Source: CAVQEG01 sp963711465 (GTDB taxonomy: Bacteria > Bacteroidota > Ignavibacteria > OLB7). From it: 64,000 nucleotides of DNA. The number at the start of each line of letters is the position of its first letter. Position 1 is the first letter of the stretch. Location: the NCBI GenBank assembly GCA_963711465.1, contig CAVQEG010000001.1, positions 2,418,001 to 2,482,000 of the forward strand, read 5' to 3'. Under the pieces are notes generated by a model. The model was not told the origin of the DNA, did no database searches, and was given only the letters and a program-made list of their open reading frames with translations. The position numbers were made by a program, and so were the translations under genes. Below are positions 26,207 through 34,476 of this stretch, piece after piece.

Positions 26207-28711
26207 CTACTGCAGTCCGCTCGTCCAGTCGGAACGTGGGCGCTGTACGATCGGCAGTTCCATGAACAGGTGATTATCCGGATCGGATTTCGGCAGCTCA
26301 CCGAACGTGAGCACGTCCATCGGACAGTTGACGATGCAGGCCGAACACCGCACACACTCGACGTCGTTCATCGGTATGCCCTGATTAGCATAGCCCATCA
26401 CGTCGATCCCCATGTGACAGACCGATGTGCAGATGTTGCAGCTGATGCACCGCTTCCGATCGGCGAAGATGCGGTACTTCGTGAATCGCGCATAGATGTG
26501 CATCAGCGCGGCGAGCGGACAGAGAAACCGGCACCACACCCGACCCGACAGGAAGAAATACACTCCGAGCCCGAGCACGCCGGCGAAGAGCACGTCGACC
26601 ACGATCGAATACACATGCTCCCCTTCGGTCGCCCAGCTCTCCATGTTGAGCAGCGGGACATCCGCACCGACCGCAACCGTCATGAGCTTCACCGCCGTGA
26701 GCAGGAAGACGAACGCAAGGACCCACTGCCCGGCGTTCTCGAGTTTTTTGGGAACCGGACCATGCGGTGCCTCGGTTCTGTATTCGTCGCCCAGCGTCTC
26801 GGCAAGTCCGCCGCACGAACAGATCCAGCCGCAGTAGGCGCCCTTGCCCCATTTCCAGACGATCAGCGGAATCAACACGAACGTCTGCACCACCGATGCC
26901 GTCAGCCAGAACGTCGTCGGGTGGCTCGTGAACAGGTTGTAGATGAACAGTGGCCAGGCAAGCACCAGTCCGTAGGCGCGCCAGAATTCAGGCGACTGGC
27001 CCGGGCCGGGGATCGGGAATACGTTTGTAATCAACCACGAGTGCGGTCCGATCACTCCCGACTTCCATAACCACGGCAATACGAGTTCCGGAAGAATGAA
27101 CAGAGGAATTACCTGCACGGCCATCAATGTCAGCGTCTGCACGCGGATGTAGGTGGTCGGCTTCCTGGATATCCTGCGGAACCCGAAGACGACGATGGTG
27201 AGAGAATACAGGAGCGAATACCAGAACGGCGCGCTCAGTCCGCCAAGTTCATACCCGGCATATTTGCCACCGAAGAACGCAAGCACGAACACGACCGCGG
27301 CGGCGGTGAAATAGGCGTATTTGAACGTCTGCCACGGCGAGTGGAAGTACGCGCGACGATTGCGAACGACGTAGACCACGACGCCAATACTCATTGCAAT
27401 GAACAGCAGGACTCCGGCCCACGCCGCGAGATCGACGACCAGATCGCGCCAGCCGTACCAAGCGTAATTCGCCGTATCACCGAATCGTTCGAACGCGCGG
27501 CCGGGTATCGTGAACACGTTGGCCCAGAACTCCGCTGAGAGGTAGTAGCCGAGTCCTCCGCCGTGACTGTCGGTTGACGGAACGTTCCACGCCGTGGACT
27601 TCTTACCGAAGTAGACGACAGACGCGAAGAGGACGCCATAGGCGAGCAGCAGCCACTTCTTCAGATCCCAGTGTCCGAGGATCTGCACGCCCGAGCGCTT
27701 CAGCAGAGGGATCGGGGGTTCGCTGCCGATGAGCACGAACACGGTATCGATCCGAAGGGTTCGCTCACCGTCGGGCGTCGCGATCAGGACCGAATGCTCC
27801 TCGATCCTCCGGACGTTGGATTCGAACAGTATCTCCACGGCGTCCGCGTCGCGGAGCTCCTCGAGGCGCCGGATGGTGTCGTGACGTGGTCGGGTGAAAT
27901 TCGAGCCGCGATAGCTCACCGTCACCTGGCTGCCGGCCTCGGCCAACGCGATCGCCGCTTCGAGCGCGGAGTCGCCGCCACCGACGATGAGCACGCGTTC
28001 GTCCGCGTGCGAACGCGCATCGATGAGGCGGTGGAAGACGTTCGGTCCTTCTTCTCCGGGAACGTCGAGTTGGCGGTGTGAACCGGTCGCGCCGACGGCA
28101 AGCGCGACGCAACGCGCTCGGTATCGTCGCGGGTTGCCGGCTTCGTCGAGCGCCTCGACCTCCAGCCAGCGGGAAGCGCGGGAGACGGATTCGACGCGGA
28201 TTCCGAGGTCGACCGGCAGATCGCGGCCGGCGATCTGTTCGTTGAGATCCTCCACGAGCGACTCCTTGGTTCCACTCGGGGTCCGGAGCGTCGCGGTCTG
28301 CACCACATGCTCGGGTTCGGCGAAGATCGGCTTGCCGACGGGAAAATCGTGGATGGTGTTGAACACTCGCGAGGCCTCGACGATTCGGAAGCGGTAACCA
28401 CGCGCGAGCGCCTCGATGCCGGCCGAGACGCCGGCGGGACCCGCTCCGACGATGAGCAGGTCGAGAATCTCAGGGTCACCGTCAGACCCGCGACGGGCGG
28501 CAAAGGCAGGGTCTCGTTCGAGCTGCTCGATGAATCGGGCTCCCGACTCCGCGGCGAGCTTCAGCAGCGGAACGCCGGTGAGGTCGCCGATCACGTAGAG
28601 CCCGGGCACGTTCGTCCGCCCCTGCTCATCGACGACGGGAAAGCGGCTCGAGCGGCCGGTGGGATTGTCCTTCTGAAGCCAGTGGAAATAGCGGGTGAAT
28701 GGATTGATCAC
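26207..28711 (-). CDS. Fusion of a flavoprotein (apparently circularly permuted TrxR-like) with a membrane polyferredoxin
   Basis: About 834 residues from GTG 28711; an ATG at 28777 would add 22 unconvincing residues. Layout: residues about 20-60 carry the GD motif that normally closes a thioredoxin-reductase-like FAD domain (TNVPGLYVIGDLTGVPLLK); then the FAD-binding LLIVGAGPAGVSAG (about 85); the NAD(P)-binding VLIVGGGDSALEAA (about 220); and IDTVFVLIGSEPP (about 325). Next are about ten membrane helices, a NosR/NapH/CcoG-like core with CGWICSCGG and WCRFLCPLAA, and two 4Fe-4S clusters near the C-terminus (CISCNICTSVCHMG and CVRCSACIVNCP). It probably moves electrons between NAD(P)H and a membrane or periplasmic partner. 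The partner is unknown, and no quinone or cytochrome genes flank it. Confidence 0.85.
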   Translation of the reverse strand: MINPFTRYFHWLQKDNPTGRSSRFPVVDEQGRTNVPGLYVIGDLTGVPLLKLAAESGARFIEQLERDPAFAARRGSDGDPEILDLLIVGAGPAGVSAGIEALARGYRFRIVEASRVFNTIHDFPVGKPIFAEPEHVVQTATLRTPSGTKESLVEDLNEQIAGRDLPVDLGIRVESVSRASRWLEVEALDEAGNPRRYRARCVALAVGATGSHRQLDVPGEEGPNVFHRLIDARSHADERVLIVGGGDSALEAAIALAEAGSQVTVSYRGSNFTRPRHDTIRRLEELRDADAVEILFESNVRRIEEHSVLIATPDGERTLRIDTVFVLIGSEPPIPLLKRSGVQILGHWDLKKWLLLAYGVLFASVVYFGKKSTAWNVPSTDSHGGGLGYYLSAEFWANVFTIPGRAFERFGDTANYAWYGWRDLVVDLAAWAGVLLFIAMSIGVVVYVVRNRRAYFHSPWQTFKYAYFTAAAVVFVLAFFGGKYAGYELGGLSAPFWYSLLYSLTIVVFGFRRISRKPTTYIRVQTLTLMAVQVIPLFILPELVLPWLWKSGVIGPHSWLITNVFPIPGPGQSPEFWRAYGLVLAWPLFIYNLFTSHPTTFWLTASVVQTFVLIPLIVWKWGKGAYCGWICSCGGLAETLGDEYRTEAPHGPVPKKLENAGQWVLAFVFLLTAVKLMTVAVGADVPLLNMESWATEGEHVYSIVVDVLFAGVLGLGVYFFLSGRVWCRFLCPLAALMHIYARFTKYRIFADRKRCISCNICTSVCHMGIDVMGYANQGIPMNDVECVRCSACIVNCPMDVLTFGELPKSDPDNHLFMELPIVQRPRSDWTSGLQ

Positions 28712-28935
28712 GGCATAGGTCCGGCAATTTGAAACAGGATGCAATTTGCGTTTCCACGAGGGACCGCCCGGACCCATTTTCACACTCTTTGACTGTGAAT
28801 CTCACCTCTGTGACTCCGGGTTTCGCAACGGGTCGCAATGGCGCCGGGAGCGTGTGCGTCGTTGTGCACAGAACTGATCCACCTTCCCCCGCCTCGGCGC
28901 TCACCGACCCACACGAACCAGAATTTCAACGACGC
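28712..28935. other. Divergent promoter region
   Basis: 224 bp between the flavoprotein-polyferredoxin and the exported metallopeptidase. It contains AT-richer patches (GCAATTTGAAAC, CACACTCTTTGACTGTGAATC) but no promoter I can fix with confidence. Confidence 0.35.
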
Positions 28936-30684
28936 ATGAACCGAATTCCGTACGCAACGATTCTACTGACCGCCGTGCTACTCGCTACCACGGCGCTGCG
29001 GGCCCAGGAGCCGGCCGAACAGGCGACCGGCGCCGGCTGCGCGACACCGACGTTCTCGATGGAACAGCTTCGCCGGTACGAGGCGAACACCCAGCGCGCG
29101 CATCCGGAGCTCGCGGCGAAGGTCCGTCAGGAGACTTCAGCGGCGCGGGCAGCGATGCGCCGGATCGACCACAAGGGCGCGCTGCCACTCGGCGGCAGCG
29201 GCGTCGAATATCCCTTCTTCGTCGCCAACCAGACCACCGGCCAGTTCCAGGAAATCACCGCGACGCTCGTGTATTCGAGCGACACGATCAATATCTGGGT
29301 GGCGAACGACCAGCTGACGCAGGTCAAGGACAATCAGGTGCAGGCGGTCGTTCACGCGCTTGAGTCGGAGACCGACAGCGATTCGCGCAATCCGGCGCAG
29401 GGCATTCTGCAGAACAACGTCGACGTGTTCGGACCGCATCCTACGCCGCCGAACCCGTTTGGCAATGAGCTGGCGAATTTCCTGCTGATCGACATCGACA
29501 TGCCGGGAGTGCTCGGATACTTCTATCCGGGCGATCAGCTCAGTCGAGCCGTATTCGCCTACTCCAACGAGGTGAACATGCTCTACATCGACAGTCGGGA
29601 GGGCCTTGCGAATCTGAACCGGCTGCTGGGCATCGTGGCGCACGAGCATCAGCACCTGCTGCATTACGCTCGCAATCCGCAGAGCGAGAAGATGTACAAC
29701 GAGGGGTGCAGCGAGCTCGCCACGATTCTCAACGGGTACGCATTCCGCAGCAACATTGAATTCCTGAACAACACGAACGTCGATCTGTTCCGCTATTCGG
29801 ATGGCAATCTGAACCTGCTGGAGTCGGACTACGAGCGGAGCATGAATTTCATTCTCTACCTGTACGAACAGTTCGGCGAGCCCTTCATCACCGAGCTGGT
29901 AAAGGCGCGGACCACCGGCGTCGCCCGCATCAACACCGCGCTGACGGCAGACGGGTACGACGTTGCAACGGAGAACTGGAATAGCGTGCTGGAGGATTTC
30001 GTGGTAGCCAACTACCTGCAGACCAATGCCGAGCGTGCGTACGGATACACGTTCCGTCCGTCGACATCCAAGGCGAAGGAAACGGGCAGCTATTCGGGCT
30101 CGGGTTTTCCGTCGGACGGATCGGTGGAAATCGAGCCGTACGGAAGCACGTACTATCGATACACCAATCCGGGCGGCGTGACATTCCGGTACTCGCACGA
30201 GTCGAAGCGTGACGCACGGGCGGTGGCGATGCTTTACAGCGGCGGCAGCGTCGAGATCAGGCAGCTCGACGCGGACACCGACTATACGTTTGCTGACGGC
30301 AACCGGTCGTACGACCGCATCGTGATCGCCGTGGCGAGCATGAGCGAGTTCACCCAGACAGTGAACTGGACGATGACGCCGGTGACGCTGGCGGTGGACG
30401 ACGCCCGGACGGCCGCGCACCGATTCAGCATTGCCGGGGTGACGCCGAATCCGGCGTCGACGCATGCACGCGTACGCGTCGAGCTGGAGACGGCCGATCC
30501 GGTCCGCCTCGAGCTCTACGACAGTCGTGGTCGGCTGGTGCGCACGCTCATCGACGGGAATCGGATCGGAGCTGGATCGCACGACATCGACGTTGAGGTG
30601 GGCGACCTGGACGACGGCGTCTATATGCTGCGACTGCGACAGGGTGGTCGCTTCGCGGTACGACCGATGGTGGTGGTGCGGTAG
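28936..30684 (+). CDS. Secreted zinc metallopeptidase with T9SS-type C-terminal sorting domain
   Basis: 582 residues. The signal peptide is about 1-23 (ILLTAVLLATTALRAQ). The catalytic region has HEHQH at 236-240 (HExxH) and a downstream NEGCSE (E256/E260) as the likely third zinc ligand, as in gluzincins of the M30 (hyicolysin)-like type. A beta-rich domain follows (YYRYTNPGGVTFRYSH...). The last ~80 residues are a type A sorting domain: GVTPNPASTHARVRVELE, LYDSRGRLVRTLIDG, DLDDGVYMLRLRQGGRF. The protein is therefore predicted to cross the outer membrane by T9SS and be cleaved or anchored. Start ATG 28936 puts the signal peptide at the N-terminus. A 16-bp-stem terminator follows. Confidence 0.85.
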   Translation: MNRIPYATILLTAVLLATTALRAQEPAEQATGAGCATPTFSMEQLRRYEANTQRAHPELAAKVRQETSAARAAMRRIDHKGALPLGGSGVEYPFFVANQTTGQFQEITATLVYSSDTINIWVANDQLTQVKDNQVQAVVHALESETDSDSRNPAQGILQNNVDVFGPHPTPPNPFGNELANFLLIDIDMPGVLGYFYPGDQLSRAVFAYSNEVNMLYIDSREGLANLNRLLGIVAHEHQHLLHYARNPQSEKMYNEGCSELATILNGYAFRSNIEFLNNTNVDLFRYSDGNLNLLESDYERSMNFILYLYEQFGEPFITELVKARTTGVARINTALTADGYDVATENWNSVLEDFVVANYLQTNAERAYGYTFRPSTSKAKETGSYSGSGFPSDGSVEIEPYGSTYYRYTNPGGVTFRYSHESKRDARAVAMLYSGGSVEIRQLDADTDYTFADGNRSYDRIVIAVASMSEFTQTVNWTMTPVTLAVDDARTAAHRFSIAGVTPNPASTHARVRVELETADPVRLELYDSRGRLVRTLIDGNRIGAGSHDIDVEVGDLDDGVYMLRLRQGGRFAVRPMVVVR

Positions 30685-30712
30685 GAGGCGGAGCGACAGC
30701 AGGCAGCAACCA

Positions 30713-30762
30713 TTGCGCGCCGGTCGACTCGAAGCGAGGGGTCGACCGGCGCGCAACGTTTT
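30713..30762 (+). terminator. Strong terminator after the metallopeptidase
   Basis: A perfect 16-bp stem, TTGCGCGCCGGTCGAC (30713-30728) with GTCGACCGGCGCGCAA (30741-30756), has a 12-base loop and is followed by CGTTTTCC. Confidence 0.75.
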
Positions 30763-30906
30763 CCACGCTGCCGGGTCTTGCTATACCGGGCGGTCGCGGC
30801 TATCCGTATCTTCGGGTTCCGTGAGTCCCGTTCCTGTCTGAACGACCTCCATGTCCGGCTGTCACCGCCGTATGCGACAGGGTCGACGCCTTCCAGCGAC
30901 ATTCGC

Positions 30907-30932
30907 AGCGACCATTCTCAGCGACCATTCTC
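30907..30932. repeat. 13-bp tandem duplication upstream of the vWA gene
   Basis: AGCGACCATTCTC occurs at 30907-30919 and is repeated immediately at 30920-30932, just before the AGAGAG-like ribosome-binding region and the ATG at 30940. A TATCTTCG box, resembling a -7 element, lies at 30807-30814. Confidence 0.7.
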
Positions 30933-30939
30933 AGAGAGC

Positions 30940-33612
30940 ATGCGCCCTTTCTACGTCCTCACCCTTCTCCTGCTTGCCTTCGGCGCAGCCTCGGCGCAGC
31001 CGCTGGCGCTCACGTTTCCAAAGACGCCGTGTGACTCGGTCACCTGTTCCTCGGTGACGATCGGCAATCCCTTCGGATCGCAGGCGTTGCTGACGACGAT
31101 GTGGATGCGTGACAGCATCAGCTACACCATCGACACACCTCCGACGCTACCGAGGAGTCTTGGCCCGACCGATTCGGTCGTGGTACCGATCTGCTTCCGA
31201 CCGATGCAACGGCGCGTGGTGATCGATTCGCTGGCGGCGCTGGTAGTGTCGGGAACGACGATCGATACGGTGTGGGTGCGACTCAGCGGCACGGGCGTCG
31301 GACCGAAGATCGACGCCGATCCGACGGTGTTGAATTTTCCCAAGACGAATCCCGGCGGCAGTGCCCGAATGACGGTGACGCTGCGCAACACCGGAGAGCG
31401 AACGCTGCGCCTGACGCCGCAGACGTTCGACATTCCACCACCTTTCCGTCTGCTGTCGCTGCTGCCGGTGAACATTGCTCCGGGTGATTCACTGGTCGTC
31501 GAGGTGGCGTTCGAACCGCAGGAGAACGGGGTGTATCCGGCGCGCGTGAACATCGAGGTGGGATGTGGAAGTCAGATTCAGCTTGTGCTCAACGGGATCA
31601 CCGATCTGATCGGCACCGGCGCGGTTCTGCAACTTTCGAAGGTGGGATTCAATCCTGTCAACAACGAGCAGATCAGCTGTGCGCTCACGCGGTGCACCGA
31701 TCTGACGATTTCCAACGCGGGCAACGCACCACTGACGATCGCGGACCTGTACTGGAGCGACGGCACCGCCGGATATACGTTCTCCTCCCCGCCCACACTG
31801 CCGCTGACGATTCCTCCCAACCAGCAGTCGGTGCTGCCGGTCTGCCTGACCCCGCCCCGCGTGGGGGTGCTGCGCGATACGCTCGTGGTATCCAGCAACA
31901 CGCGCAACTCGATCGCCTTCGGCCTGGTGATCGACAACAGCTCGAGCATGGGGCAGGACATGAACTGCAACGGGAACAAGAGCACGCGGGTGGAGGTGGC
32001 GCGGACGCAGGGAGCGAATTTCATCGGGCGCACGCTGCTGTACCTGCCCCAGGGCGGCGTCCAGGATCAGATCGCGATCATGTCCTATGGCGGTACGCTC
32101 AGCTTCCCCTCGCGACCGGTGCTGACGACGCTCTTTCCGCTGACGCCGGTGACCGAGCAGACGCGTGCCGATGCACAGACCTCGCTCGCGTCGCTCGACG
32201 GCGACGGTGGCACCACGTTCACCGGTGCGGCGCTCACCGCCATGATGGATACGCTCGACGAAAGCGGTCTGGCCAACCGCATCATCGTACTGCTCTCCGA
32301 CGGCGACACGAGACGCGAGGACCGCGACGCGCATCCGCTCGAGCAGGTGATCGCGCGTGCGAAGAGCAAGTCCGTCAAGATCTTCACGATTGGAATTCCA
32401 AGCACCACCGGGTATCTCGACTCGCTGGCGCGCCTGACAGGCGGCATCGCCTTCGACGCTAACGACTGCGGCAGTCTCCAGTCCGCCTTCGAGACCATAA
32501 CCGGAGAGGTGAGCAAGGGCACCATCGAGCTGGAGCCATTCTCGGTTCACGTCACCTCACCGTTGCTGGTCGGACCTGACCGACTGCACTACGACACGAT
32601 TCGCGTCTACGACACGGCCTGCCAGACGCTGACGCTGACGAACGTGGGAGAGGGCGAGGCGATCATCAGCGGCATCAGAGTATTCGATTCCAACGGCGTT
32701 CCGACGAACGAATTCTACATCGCCGACACGCTCTCCTTCCCGCTGAGCGTTCCGCAGAGCGAGCAACGCACGTTCACCATCTGCTTCAATCCGCAGAAGA
32801 TCCGTGGCCGCGAGGCCTCGATCGTGATCGACTACAACGCGTGCGGCAACGACACGCTGGGGGCCGATCTGACGGGCCAGAGCTACGCGACGGCGGATCT
32901 GCGGTTGAGCGACACGGTGGTGGCGCTGCCGGGCGACATCGTGACGCTGCGGATCAACAGCGACACCGCGCTCGGCGACTACGAGATCAAATCGATCCGG
33001 TATACGGTCCGGTGGAACAAGTCGATGCTCGACCTGAAGGAGCTGCGCCCGGCGGCGGGTTCGGGCAACGCCGGCGTCGCGCTGCTGCAGCCGATCGAGT
33101 ATGACGCTCGCGACGCCGTCGCGCAGATCGAGATCCTCGGTGAATCGATCACCGGCTCGGGTCCGCTCGCGGAGATGGACTTCAAGATGCTGCGCGGCGA
33201 CACGCTCGCCTCGCCCGTGGTGATGCTCGAGGGGAAATTCGCCGACGGCAATCCACGGCTGGTGAAGGTGCAGGGCGCGCTGGTGGTGCTCGACTCCACA
33301 TGCTTCCGCGACGACAACGGCATTGCCGTACAGTCCTCGGCTCCGAAGCTCATCGTCTCGGAGGCGACGCCAACGCCGGCCGGCGACGGCGGTACCGAGA
33401 TCCGCGTGAGCACCGACGCGCCGACGTCCATTCAGCTCGAACTCTTCACCAGCACCGGCGACCGGGTGGGAACGTCCGAACGACACGTGCTGGAGGTCGG
33501 GACCACGCGTCTGCGACTCGGGGAGCGATCACTTCCCGACGGTACCTACTTCGCAATCGTGCGTGGCGCCGGCGGCCATACCTTCGTCCGACGTATCGTC
33601 ATCGCCCGATGA
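30940..33612 (+). CDS. Large exported protein: ASH/HYDIN-like repeats, vWA domain, cohesin-like domain, T9SS sorting domain
   Basis: 890 residues. The signal peptide is MRPFYVLTLLLLAFGAASAQ. Residues about 30-320 are two to three immunoglobulin-like 'choice-of-anchor'/ASH (HYDIN-type) repeats (GNPFGSQALL; NTGERTLRLTP; NAGNAPLTIADL). A von Willebrand factor A domain (about 325-525) has the MIDAS start DNSSSM at 332-337 and GGTTFTGAAL and LLSDGDTRREDRD further on. Another ASH repeat follows. A cohesin-like domain lies at about 650-785 (VVALPGDIVTLRINSD, VRWNKSMLDLKEL, MLEGKFADGNPRLVKVQGA). The C-terminal ~85 residues are a type A sorting domain (SEATPTPAGDGGTEIRV, LPDGTYFAIVRG). It is predicted to be a surface adhesin or matrix protein. 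The next two genes are tightly coupled to it. Confidence 0.85.
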   Translation: MRPFYVLTLLLLAFGAASAQPLALTFPKTPCDSVTCSSVTIGNPFGSQALLTTMWMRDSISYTIDTPPTLPRSLGPTDSVVVPICFRPMQRRVVIDSLAALVVSGTTIDTVWVRLSGTGVGPKIDADPTVLNFPKTNPGGSARMTVTLRNTGERTLRLTPQTFDIPPPFRLLSLLPVNIAPGDSLVVEVAFEPQENGVYPARVNIEVGCGSQIQLVLNGITDLIGTGAVLQLSKVGFNPVNNEQISCALTRCTDLTISNAGNAPLTIADLYWSDGTAGYTFSSPPTLPLTIPPNQQSVLPVCLTPPRVGVLRDTLVVSSNTRNSIAFGLVIDNSSSMGQDMNCNGNKSTRVEVARTQGANFIGRTLLYLPQGGVQDQIAIMSYGGTLSFPSRPVLTTLFPLTPVTEQTRADAQTSLASLDGDGGTTFTGAALTAMMDTLDESGLANRIIVLLSDGDTRREDRDAHPLEQVIARAKSKSVKIFTIGIPSTTGYLDSLARLTGGIAFDANDCGSLQSAFETITGEVSKGTIELEPFSVHVTSPLLVGPDRLHYDTIRVYDTACQTLTLTNVGEGEAIISGIRVFDSNGVPTNEFYIADTLSFPLSVPQSEQRTFTICFNPQKIRGREASIVIDYNACGNDTLGADLTGQSYATADLRLSDTVVALPGDIVTLRINSDTALGDYEIKSIRYTVRWNKSMLDLKELRPAAGSGNAGVALLQPIEYDARDAVAQIEILGESITGSGPLAEMDFKMLRGDTLASPVVMLEGKFADGNPRLVKVQGALVVLDSTCFRDDNGIAVQSSAPKLIVSEATPTPAGDGGTEIRVSTDAPTSIQLELFTSTGDRVGTSERHVLEVGTTRLRLGERSLPDGTYFAIVRGAGGHTFVRRIVIAR

Positions 33613-34469
33613 ATCACCCATCCCGCTCCGAAACCGCGGCGACAATCCGACGCACCATGCAGCTTTCCAGTCCGACACCGACCCGCGCCAGATCCGTTCC
33701 GCTCGTCGCGGCCCTCGTGCTCCTGGTGCTCGCGGGCCCGGCCCTGCACGCCCAGGGCAGCGGCGACGACGTCTTCCTCAACCCGCAGTACGCCCTGCCG
33801 ATGTTCGTCGGTGGCGACGTCGGCTATACGTTCTGGAACAACAGCGCGAGCTTCGTCGTCAGCGATCAGGCGATCCCGTGCGCGACGTTCTCCAACGGTG
33901 ACGGCAAGGGCCCCGACTACGGCGCGAAGGCATTCCTCTACCTCAACCCGTGGCTGCTGATCTCACCGCGGGTGCGCGTCGAGAGCCGGCCGGGGTCGTT
34001 CGTCACGTCGTTGCCGGGCGAACCTGCCCGTGACGCGTCGAACAACGAGGTGACGCTCGCCGAGGAGGCGCAGGCCGATGTCGAGATGTCGTCGATCACG
34101 CTGGATGTACGCGTCGGCGTCGACATTGCCGAGACCGGACTGTATATCGCCGCCGGGGGCGCGGGCAACCTCATGACCGCCGGCACCTACGACTACACCG
34201 AGCGCATCACCGGCCCGCAGGGCTTCGTCTACACGTCGAGCTACGACACCGAGCAGCGTCTGCGCCAGGCCTATCCGTTCGATACCTACCAGCAGTTCTC
34301 ATTCGAAGCACGTGGCGGCGTCGGATACCTGCTGGAGCTCGGTCGCTTCGTCCTCAACCCCGAAGTCTACTACAGCTATCCGCTCACGTCGCTGCTCGGC
34401 GCACCCGATTCGATGAAACAGACCGGTCTGGCCGCCTCGGTCGGATTCCTCTTCAACATTGGTCAATAG
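33609..34469 (+). CDS. Predicted outer-membrane beta-barrel protein in the vWA operon
   Basis: 286 residues from ATG 33609, which overlaps the vWA stop by 4 bp; ATG 33657 (MQLSSPTPTRAR) gives a more normal signal peptide with core VPLVAALVLLVLAGPALHAQ. The mature part shows alternating strands (AKAFLYLNPWLLISPRVRVESRPGSF, MSSITLDVRVGVDIAETGLYIAAGGAG, FSFEARGGVGYLLELGRFVLNPEVYYSYPL) and ends GLAASVGFLFNIGQ. It looks like the OmpA-beta-barrel/PorT-like group. It may be the membrane partner that displays or secretes the vWA protein; this is inferred from gene order only. Confidence 0.75.
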   Translation: MNHPSRSETAATIRRTMQLSSPTPTRARSVPLVAALVLLVLAGPALHAQGSGDDVFLNPQYALPMFVGGDVGYTFWNNSASFVVSDQAIPCATFSNGDGKGPDYGAKAFLYLNPWLLISPRVRVESRPGSFVTSLPGEPARDASNNEVTLAEEAQADVEMSSITLDVRVGVDIAETGLYIAAGGAGNLMTAGTYDYTERITGPQGFVYTSSYDTEQRLRQAYPFDTYQQFSFEARGGVGYLLELGRFVLNPEVYYSYPLTSLLGAPDSMKQTGLAASVGFLFNIGQ

Positions 34470-34476
34470 CAACCGC

